From Methanobacteriota archaeon (GTDB taxonomy: Archaea; Thermoplasmatota; Poseidoniia; Poseidoniales; Poseidoniaceae), in NCBI GenBank assembly GCA_002714305.1, contig PAWY01000002.1, positions 15,309-24,410 on the forward strand: a DNA stretch of 9,102 nucleotides, written 5' to 3'. Numbering within the stretch: the first letter of the stretch is position 1; each line of letters starts with the position of its first letter. The notes under the pieces were generated by a model. It searched no databases. It saw only the letters and a list, made by a program, of their open reading frames with translations, and was not told the origin of the DNA. The translations under genes were made by a program, and so were the position numbers. Below, piece by piece: positions 1-8,600 of this stretch.

Positions 1-9
1 GCGTGAATC

Positions 10-2607
10 TTATTCATGCCGAATCCAATCACCCTCAGGCGTTACTTCCCAATACTGGAGTTCTTCTGAAACATCAACGTACCAGCCAGTCTCACCTTGG
101 TTGGTTGAAGGTGTCGCCTGCATGACCCCAACTCGACCGGCCTCTTCCGCCAGTGCCTTCATCGATTCAAGGGTCAATCCGTGGCGCTCATGAAGAGGTG
201 TATTGTCCTCAACGGGCAACCCTCCAATCTCTTCTTCCTCCTCTTCATCGTCCTCGTCATCATCAAAGGCATCCTCAACCCACTCATCTTCCGAGACTTG
301 AGCTGCCTTTCGAGTGAGCGTGACAAGGACGGCCAACAAAAGGATGAGGAGAATGGCAGCCATGGTCATGGCGGTGTTGGTCGACCCCACGGCACCTCCG
401 AGAAGAACTTCCTCAACGTCGTAGAAATTTTGTGAAAGAAGCCCGCTCCAGCGCACAGTGCAGGAACGGTCGGTGCCTCCGTTTTGTATGTCAACTTCCC
501 AAGTTCCGTTGGTGACAAAACTCGTTGAACCAGACGTGCAAGACACGCTAGCGTTCTCTTTTGGAATGCTCAATGTATTGCCGTACATGTCCGTAGCGAA
601 AGCATTGAGGAGCACGACATCGCCTTCTGCAATGCCGGTGCGGCTCAAACTGGCCTGGATTCGAACTGGCTCTCCTGCTTCGATGGTCAGCGGGATGGTG
701 TGGGTGGCTCCCTCGTCTTCAAGAACAAGAGAATAGGTTCCAACACGCTTCCCGGTGAATTGCCAGTATCCCAAACCGGTTGGTGAGGCTTCCAATTCTC
801 CGTATGAGGCGTTCAGGCTTGAGGTGACCGATACCGATTCAGCGATGTTTCCGTGAACATCCACCACCTGGATAAAGAGGTCGTGAGGAAGACCCGCTTG
901 AACCATCAAACCCTCATCCGCGTCCGTGATGAGGCCGTAAGCATTGCCGGCCACAACCGTCAAACGCACGGTTGCAAACACACCGTCGGCGTTGACACGA
1001 ATTTCATGGCCACCAACACTTGTCGCCGTCCAGCGGCCATCGTTGAGGAGCATCTCAAGCGTGATGTCATCGCCGTCAAGGGTCCAGTTGAGCGCAACCG
1101 GATCAAGCTCATTGGAGTACGCATCAAAGAAGGTCGGATTCAAATCAAGCGAACCATCGGCGGGCACTCGGCTTCCTTCACCGTCAAGGGTGATGAAGGC
1201 CAACCTTCCCGGACGCACCTCGAAGGAAGTATCCGTGGTGAACATCGTTCCTGTGGCGTTGTCAAACCAGCTGCCCTCAAAGCGCCATGATTGAATGCGT
1301 TCGGCTTGAAGCAAGGCATAGGATGCATCGATGGAGAGTTCTTCGGTGTCCCCCATGGTGGCTTCCACGGTTCCTTCAACGACCCATCGGTTTCCTTTGA
1401 TGTCCTCCGCCACGAGTTCAATGACGACTTGGTCGCCGGCGGATGGGTTTCTTGGTTCGAGTTGGAATTTGATGTCAATGGCCCTTCCATGGACCACCTC
1501 AACCTCCAGCGAACTGATGACGGTCCCATCGGTTCCCGTGATGGTTGCAGGCCCCGTGGCCGAAGGGTTCCAGTACACTCGTTGCTCTTCGTCCACCGAA
1601 AGCCCCCCAGAGGTCGCCGAGATGTCATGAATGGAGGGGGAAACCATGCCGATGTACCCGTTGGCATCCCTTCGTTCAAACATCAACTCATAGGATTCGC
1701 CTGCCATGAAATCCGCCGGTGCATCAACCACCATGAGCGTGGAGGCTACCGCATCTCCGGGAATGACCTGAAGCGTAGCGCTTCCTGTGATGTTGCCTGA
1801 GGACACGCTGATGAGCCATCGGCCCGTGTTGGTGGCAAGGTATTCACCTTGTGAATTGAAGGAACCGTTTTCAGCGAACCACGACAATGAACCAACTTTG
1901 GAGAGTGGCATTTCGTACCCGTTGATGTCCACGAGGTGAGGGCGAATGGTTTGCAGCGTTCCTGCCCGGACCATCAATGGTTCATCAAACACAAAGGCAT
2001 GAGGAGCTCCGGCAGTCACTTCGATGGTTGCACTGGCTTCGAGTTGATTGTAGCGGACCCGAGCCTGAACTTCACCAAGCTCTTCAGCAGTCCACGACGG
2101 CTGGCCATGACCCGCATAGTCTCCGTTGATGTCCCAAACCATGGTCGATGGTCCAGTCATCCGGTTTCCTCGGCCGTCAAGTACGTCGGCGGTCAAGGTG
2201 GTTGACTCGAGAACACCGACAGATAGTCTGGTGATTTCAATGGACGTCGGCACACCGGGTTCCACCGTGATGTTGTATTTACCCAGCAAACCGTTGTGTT
2301 CTGCAACGACTTCAACCAAACCTGCGGCCCAAGGGTAGAATAGACCGTCATCTGAGATGGTTCCATTGCTCACTGACCATGCAATATCACCGGTCAGGAT
2401 GTTGTTCACCGGGTCGTAGATGATGGCTTCAAACAAAACCACTTCATCGGCGGAAATGGCAGTGGGTGGGTCATCGATCACCACCCGGTCGGCGGTACCC
2501 GAACGCAGAATGGCACCTTCGTGTTCCAAAATGGAAGGCGCCGTTGCTGACAACGTCCCCAACAGGAACAGGCCAACAAGGGCGACGCAGGCCTTTGGAA
2601 ACGTCAC
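10..2607 (-). CDS. Membrane-anchored surface protein with eight invasin/Big-like Ig modules, paralogue of the upstream gene
   Basis: This 865-residue protein starts with GTG (2607-2605) and stops with TAA (12-10). The start is chosen because it places a signal peptide (about residues 1-23: Lys5, then a hydrophobic core VALVGLFLLG and an ATA-like cleavage region) at the N-terminus. The only upstream ATG is in another frame and stops after two codons. Eight Ig-like modules follow, roughly 40-118, 119-200, 201-284, 285-374, 375-467, 468-554, 555-645 and 646-738. Most end in a V-x-x-G(x)P-type linker and carry a D-x-x-x/G-N signature (DGRGN, DIKGN, DVHGN, DMYGN). A transmembrane helix lies at about 746-765 and is followed by Arg-Lys, giving an outside-N, inside-C topology. 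The tail holds an Asp/Glu tract (782-793), a likely helix (809-825) and a Trp-rich end (838-865). There are nine sequons, all outside, and one Cys pair (690/716) in the last module. The gene lies 12 bases downstream of the giant gene. Its role is unknown; adhesion or cell-envelope structure is inferred. Confidence 0.92.
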   Translation of the reverse strand: MTFPKACVALVGLFLLGTLSATAPSILEHEGAILRSGTADRVVIDDPPTAISADEVVLFEAIIYDPVNNILTGDIAWSVSNGTISDDGLFYPWAAGLVEVVAEHNGLLGKYNITVEPGVPTSIEITRLSVGVLESTTLTADVLDGRGNRMTGPSTMVWDINGDYAGHGQPSWTAEELGEVQARVRYNQLEASATIEVTAGAPHAFVFDEPLMVRAGTLQTIRPHLVDINGYEMPLSKVGSLSWFAENGSFNSQGEYLATNTGRWLISVSSGNITGSATLQVIPGDAVASTLMVVDAPADFMAGESYELMFERRDANGYIGMVSPSIHDISATSGGLSVDEEQRVYWNPSATGPATITGTDGTVISSLEVEVVHGRAIDIKFQLEPRNPSAGDQVVIELVAEDIKGNRWVVEGTVEATMGDTEELSIDASYALLQAERIQSWRFEGSWFDNATGTMFTTDTSFEVRPGRLAFITLDGEGSRVPADGSLDLNPTFFDAYSNELDPVALNWTLDGDDITLEMLLNDGRWTATSVGGHEIRVNADGVFATVRLTVVAGNAYGLITDADEGLMVQAGLPHDLFIQVVDVHGNIAESVSVTSSLNASYGELEASPTGLGYWQFTGKRVGTYSLVLEDEGATHTIPLTIEAGEPVRIQASLSRTGIAEGDVVLLNAFATDMYGNTLSIPKENASVSCTSGSTSFVTNGTWEVDIQNGGTDRSCTVRWSGLLSQNFYDVEEVLLGGAVGSTNTAMTMAAILLILLLAVLVTLTRKAAQVSEDEWVEDAFDDDEDDEEEEEEIGGLPVEDNTPLHERHGLTLESMKALAEEAGRVGVMQATPSTNQGETGWYVDVSEELQYWEVTPEGDWIRHE
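229..264 (-). repeat. Asp/Glu tract in the tail of the second protein
   Basis: Twelve codons encode DDDEDD and six Glu, 16 residues after the predicted transmembrane helix. A further acidic group (EDEWVED) lies between them. The position mirrors the acidic tract of the upstream gene, although the two sequences differ in detail (Glu-rich here, Asp-rich there). Confidence 0.8.
394..2490 (-). repeat. Eight Ig-like (Big-type) modules in the second protein
   Basis: The array runs from just after the signal peptide and a short spacer to just before the membrane helix. Individual modules are about 78-93 codons. The D-x-x-(G/S/N)-(N/Y) turn recurs once per module (DPVNN, DGRGN, DINGY, DANGY, DIKGN, DAYSN, DVHGN, DMYGN). 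Modules match those of the upstream gene in order, the clearest pairs being module 1 (GLF followed by AAG), module 3, module 5 (KGN(Q/R)W then TMGD) and module 6 (LL(N/D)D-x-RW-x-AT(S/A)VG). Confidence 0.72.
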
Positions 2608-2617
2608 TGCATCACGT

Positions 2618-2621
2618 CCTC
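2618..2621 (-). promoter_or_regulatory. Shine-Dalgarno-like GAGG before the second gene
   Basis: Read on the minus strand, the junction is TGAGGACGTGATGCAGTG. GAGG overlaps the TGA stop of the upstream gene and sits 10 nt before the GTG start of the downstream gene. It is also 5 nt before an out-of-frame ATG (2612-2610) that stops after one more codon. The arrangement fits translational coupling within one transcript. The match is only four bases and could be chance. Confidence 0.4.
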
Positions 2622-5600
2622 ATTCGTTGTACTCTTGCCATTCTTCTTCGCCGGCTAGACGGTACCACCAGGTTCCGTCTTCATCTTCCCACCATTCCGT
2701 TCCGTCTTCGTCCACGTTGGTTTCCATCGCTTCTTCTTCAGGTTCTTCTTCAGGCAATTCCTCCGCTGGAGGACCGCTTGGGCCCGGGGCTGGGCCGCTC
2801 GGGCCAGGAGCAGGACCGGTTGGACCGGGAGCAGGACCGCTTGGGCCCGGAGCAGGGCCGGTTGGGCCAGATGGCCCATCATCGTCATCATCGTCGTACT
2901 CATCATCATCCCAGTCTTCGTCGCGACCACCTCGCATGAACATCACAAGGAGGACGAGAAGCACCACGGATACGACACCGAGCAGTCCAGCACCGACATA
3001 GTACAGCGTACCACCGGCCTCAAAGAAGCCAGCAAGGTTACCAACAACGGTGATCTCTTCGTTGACTCGGACCGCTCCAACACCGACCGTGATGGTCTGT
3101 GGTCCATCGTCGAGGGTGGTGATGGTCCAAAGGTCCGAAGAGGTCATCATGGCGGAGGCACGTCCTGTTGCGTCAACTTGGACGCTTCCAGGCACTGGAA
3201 TCTCGTTGTCAAAGGCGTCAAACGCACGAATACTGACCTCCAGGCTCTCAAGTTGTTCAACAGAGTCGGTCGAGAGGTTCACTTCGAGACGAGCCACAAT
3301 GCTTTGGGCTGAAACCGTAATTTCGGTGGTGGAAACAGCTCCACCCACAGCGTATTGCAAGGTATGAACGCCCGCAACCTCTGCGTCGTAGGTGTAGGTT
3401 CCCTCTGAGGTGGTGATGACGCTGAGCGTTGGCACAGCCGCTCCATCTTCGGTCCATTCGACGTCCTGTGGGAATTGGTTTCCGTCAGCGTCGGTCCCCG
3501 TCACTTGGATGTCGACGCGGTCCCCGGCGGTCGGCGTGGCCAGTGAAACATCGGCATCAACGGTGACCGCCTCTCCGTGGAGTACGGTGATGGTGATGCT
3601 GTCGGAGATGTTGAAACCGGTTCCGCTGATGGAATACGCCTCAATGCGCCATTCACCGACGGCAGTGGCTTCCCATCGCATGTCATCGAGCAACAACTGC
3701 GTGGTGATGTCTTGCACCTCGCCGGTCTCCACGTTCACTTCAACCCATGTGAGTTCATCCGAAGCGATGCGGTTGCTGTCGGCATCGTAGAGGTCCGAGA
3801 GGAAATCAACAGCGAAGTCCGAAGTCAATTCAAACACGGCTCCCGTGGTTCGGTCGGCATCATTGGCCGTACCTTGGATGCTCACCGTGTGAAGGAATCC
3901 ATGGTCGACGGTCATGTTGATGCTCACGGCATGAACGGTCGTACCGTCATCGTACGTTGCTGTAAGCATGTAGGGGTCATCGCTGGCAAAGTACGGCGTA
4001 AAGGTCGTCGAGTCACCGTTGAGCGCCTCAAGGAAACTCGAGGAATCGCCCATGGTTGGGTGGTCGAGGGTCCAATTGACGACGATGGCCCATTGATTTC
4101 CTTTCCCGTCAATGGCAAAGACATCGGCTTCCAACGTCTCGTCAGCGGTGAGGTCAAAGTGTGCCCACGTCGAAATGACATCGTCCACCTCAAGCCGCAA
4201 GGTCTGAATTTCTCCCTTTGCCACGTCGATGGTGATCTGCGTCAAGGTAGTCTCATACCGGGCTTCAAGAATCTTCGAGCCGGTCTTCACTGGGTCCCAA
4301 GTGGCTGGGGCGCCTGGCGTTAACTGTCCATCAGACGTTTTCGTCCAGTTGTCAGCGGGCAACACGACGGTAAGTCGGTTCCCACGAACGTCAACCCGGG
4401 TGGTGTTGATGTACACGCGGTCGTCTGCCGTGATGGAGGTTGAAGAGGCATTCAATTCAAGGTAATCGATGGCTCCGTGGCCTACTGTGATTTGCAATTC
4501 ATCAGACGCACCGGATACCGATGTCAAATTCAGCCACCACACACCGACATGGTCTGGGAAGTAGGCTTGATTCGCTTCAGAATAATTTCCGTTGGTGGTC
4601 GTCCACGTCAGATTACCGGCATCGGAGATGCCGAGCGCGTTGCCGAACTGGTCGTAAAGGTCGATGGTGATATCGCACCAAACACCAGCAGGAACGGTTC
4701 CCTCACAGCCACTTAGCTCAAAGTATTCAGGTGAGCCAGGCTGAACGGTTACGGCGACATCAACGAATTCTCCCGATGGGACATCGTGAGCGACGCGCAC
4801 CGTGTGCGAGCCAGCAGCATAGGGTTGGAAGGTTGAACCAAGCATGGTTCCATTGGTCGGCGTGAAGAGAATGGGTTCACTTGCCACCATGTTGCCGTGC
4901 TGGTCAACCATGTGAGCGGTGATTTCCAAGGTCTCATCGGCCGTGATGGTGGCTGAAAGTGGCGTCACAATCAATTCCACAGGCGCACCGGCCGTTACCG
5001 TGATGTTTTGATGGCCACACACCAATCCGAAGCAGGACGTGATGGTCACAACTCCAGCGGCGTTTGGTGTGAACAAGCCATTGCTTCCAATGCTTCCTGA
5101 GGAAGCCGCCCAAGTCACCGGCGGCGCTTGCACCATCGATTGATGGTCGTAAGCAACGGAATTGAAATTCACAGCGGTGTCGGCGTCCGTGGTCTGTGCA
5201 CCGGTCGGACTGATGGCCACGCTGGTGATGTTCGTGGTGTTGAACAACATTTGCGGACGGTTCGTTGTGGCGGTTCCGGAATAGAACGACGCGTGAGCGT
5301 ATCCGGTGTTTGGAGTGGCGATGATGGTCCATGCTTGTTGGTTGGAGATGGTCATACCAAGCGTACTCACATCGAACCAGATCCAACCCTGTGTGTCAAC
5401 GTTGACCACGGTGGTTGAGACGGCATCGCCGTAATCCACGCCCGCTTGCATACCTGGGGCACCCCACAGGCCGCCAGCGGTCGTTCCATTCCATGTCGCC
5501 GAGGCTTGACCCCAGTTGGCATTCGTGATTGGATGGACGGTGAAGGACACCGATGTTGCCCCCTGAACCGATTCCCATGATTCAACGTAGAGGCCCAAGG

Positions 5601-8600
5601 ATGCGGAGTGAACGTTTTGGTATTGTGGGAATGGAATTTGCCCAGCGTTCAAAGCGATGTTGATGCGACACTCATCGGACCAAAGCGTTCCACAATAGGT
5701 ACCGGTGCTGATGGTTGGCTCACCGGCGAAATTGGTGTTTGCGTATTCACTGTACAATGCCGTGTCCTGAACGTTGGTGTGTCCAAAGGCGGCCACTTCG
5801 TTACCGGTCTGGAACTCGTAGGTGTAGGTGTAATCGTTGTTGTATTGGTGGTTGGGTTCACCGATGGCAAAACTCCAGCGAGAGGAGGAGGGGCCGGGGA
5901 TGGATTGGTTGACACCTTGGACCCACCATGAGAAGAGTTGCCCCTCAGAGAGGTTATTGGCAAACCGGAAGGTTGTGTTGGTGATCTCCGAATCCTCCCA
6001 AGACCGGAACTTGTAGACACCGCTTTCGTTGGCAATGGTCACGATGTATCCGGTGGCGCCCGAAACCGGGTTCCACGAGAGGAACGGCTGAGTTTTCGCC
6101 TTGAGAAGACCGTTGTCCTGCTCGTAAAGGACCTCTCCATCGCTGGGTGTTGTCAACACGGGCTGGGCCGGTGGAACGATGCCGTTGACGTTGTCAACGT
6201 AGTCGAGGACGATGTGGGGGCGATAGTCTGCGTCACTGTATTCGGAAGAATAGAAACTGTGAGAAGAACCTGTGGAACCCACCAGGGCCAGCTTGAAGGT
6301 CATCGTGGTGTTGCCGTTGGCGATGTTGGACTGTGCAAGGCTGGTCAAATCCCACTCCATCCAGCCGAACGGATTGGTCAAGGTAAGGGTCGAGCGTGTG
6401 ATCTCAGTCGTTGAACAGGAAGGTGCCGTAGCCCAAACCACACTGGATTCCGTGAACCCACTGCACGAATAGGCAGCGATGGTCGTCGACGACGTGCCCG
6501 ATACGCCGGGTTGATACAACCGGAGCATCATCTGTGTCGGTGTCATGGCGGACGGCCACGGGATGTTGCTGAGGTCGTACTCCATCAGAATACTGCTCTG
6601 ACCTGTGCCCAAACTGTTGACGCCGAGCACCATGGTGTTGGAGGAGCCGCGATTCACCGTGGCGTTGGAATCGATTTCGACATCCTCCACCATCGGCAGT
6701 TGCCCAGTGTAGTCGAAGATCGAGCCACGAGACAGGTTCAGCGTGTGGTTCCCGTTGCCGTCATCGCTGCCCTGATCCTCGGGGACGCGGTATTTGTTGA
6801 CGGAGGACCACTCGCCGATGCGGTCGCCCTGATCGGCTCGGACACGCCAGTAAATCCAGAAATCCCCCTTGGAAAGGTTGGATGAGGTGTATGTGTTGTT
6901 GAGGAAGTCAAACGTGTCGTTGCCGTGGAGTCCCGCCATGATTTCGTCGTGCGTCCAACAGTTGGTGATTTCTTCGTTGAGGAAGTAGGGATCACCACCG
7001 CCACACGCTGCGATTTGGGTGTGGTTGCTGTAGGTGAGGTTGAACGTGAAATCGGTGCTGTTGAGCCCGGACGGACGAGGCTTGGAAGTGTTCCAGAGCG
7101 TGATACCGTCCAAAGGTGTGAGCCCGGTGGGTTGCGATGGCACCCATGCGTCGACGATGCGATAGGTCAGGTTGAGGCGTGGACGAACGTCGATGTTACT
7201 GGCTTCACTTGAGGCGAACTGAACGCGCCCGTCGACGGCCCCCGTCCTATCTCCCACGGCGAAGAGAACAACGTCGAGTTCAGCCAGGTTGTTGGCCAGC
7301 GCGTGTTGAACGAGCGCCGTCACGTTGAACGCCGTGGTACCGGTGGCGTTGACCCACTGCGCTGGATTGAAGGGAATGTCAAAATCGTCTACGGAGTATC
7401 CACCTCCGTTCGCCCAGGTTGAAGTGTTTCCGGCTGGATAGGCGTACACGGAAGATTCCGTCCAAGCCGTGGTGGTTTCGCCGACGGCGACGAGCGTGTT
7501 TTGGTACACGTTGATGGCGTTGAATTCAAGGCTGGCATTCACCACTTCGTAGGTCCCCGGCATCGGTAGCGAGCTGAAATCCATGTTGACCAGCGACATG
7601 GAACGAAGGTTGGCGTTGCTGGTGGACACTTGGCTTCGGCCGACGTAAAGGGAGGACGATGAGCCGGTGTTGGCGTAAATGTTGCCCGTATCGACGTAGG
7701 TGTCGGAGGTGACCGATGGGTAAGCGGTTGACGGAATGATGGAGCCCTCTTGGATGGAAAGCATGGCATGAGTGCTGTTGATTTCTTCACCAATGTCATT
7801 GGGGAGGTAAAACACCGTGGAAGCGCTTCGTGGACCAAGCATGCCGTTGTTCATGGGTTGAACCATCCAGCGGATCTCTTGGGCGAAATCCAATTCCTGC
7901 GAAGGGGTGAAGGTGCGGTTGAGGACGTCAAAGTCAGCGGTTGCTACACGGGAATCGTAGGTGTACAATCCTGCCATGTCATCGCTGGCGTCAGCCTGAA
8001 TGAACACGCGCCAGCCGTTGACGGCCGTGCTACCACTGTAGGTCCAACTGAAGGTTGGCAAGCGGTCAGCCATGAGGGCGTGCGAGCTCGTATCCCAAAC
8101 GATGGCGCCGTTGTTTGGCCCGGTGTTCACACCGCTCACGGTTGGAGTTGCGACGGTTCCGTCTTCCCAAACCAACGTCAAGTAGGGGCGCTCACTGGCG
8201 CTCCCTTCGGTGGAAGTGAACGTGATTTCGTCGGTGGTTTGACTTGAGGCATAGACCATCAACGAAACGTGGTTTTGCCCCGCAGCGAGGGCGGCTTGAA
8301 CCGCCTCGGTGACATCAAAGTCCATCCAGTCATCGGCGACGCTGTCCACCAAATCCACGTACCCGCCAATGTCCGTACCAATGCCACGTCCACCCGGCTG
8401 ATTCCAAGCGTTGGTGCCGTCGTAGGTTGTGCCGTTCGCGGAGGTGGTCCAAGGTTGAAGAACAGGCCGAATGGCGACGGGTTCATCTTCAATGGAGCCG
8501 TATTCTGAAAACAAACTGAGTTCAGCACCGGTAACGCGAGCCCCAGCCGGTTGTGGAACCTCACTCAACGGTATGCGGAGCAAGGCCGCTGCTTGGTATC

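Noticed and set aside
1..9. Terminator after the second gene
   Set aside because: Only nine bases are visible after the stop codon, with no T-run or hairpin to judge.
1140..1679. Second minus-strand frame of 179 codons inside the second gene
   Set aside because: It is an out-of-frame shadow rich in Pro, Ser and Arg, with no domain, overlapping clear Ig modules.
2770..2877. Regularly spaced short repeats as a possible CRISPR array
   Set aside because: The units are 21 bp, contiguous without spacers, and encode an in-frame Gly-Pro heptad repeat.
2420..3001. Plus-strand open frame with a GPLGPGAGP-like repeat
   Set aside because: The Gly/Pro repeat is the complement of the minus-strand Gly-Pro heptads (GGN/CCN read both ways), and the rest is Ser-rich antisense of acidic codons. 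The frame also crosses the junction of the two real genes.
3577..4323. Plus-strand open frame of 248 codons
   Set aside because: It lies wholly antisense to the Ig-module region, has no recognisable domain or signal sequence, and reads as low-sense composition. It is a shadow of the minus-strand gene.
7750..8247. Plus-strand open frame of 165 codons
   Set aside because: It is antisense to well-formed FnIII and DNRLRE-like domains and has no family features.
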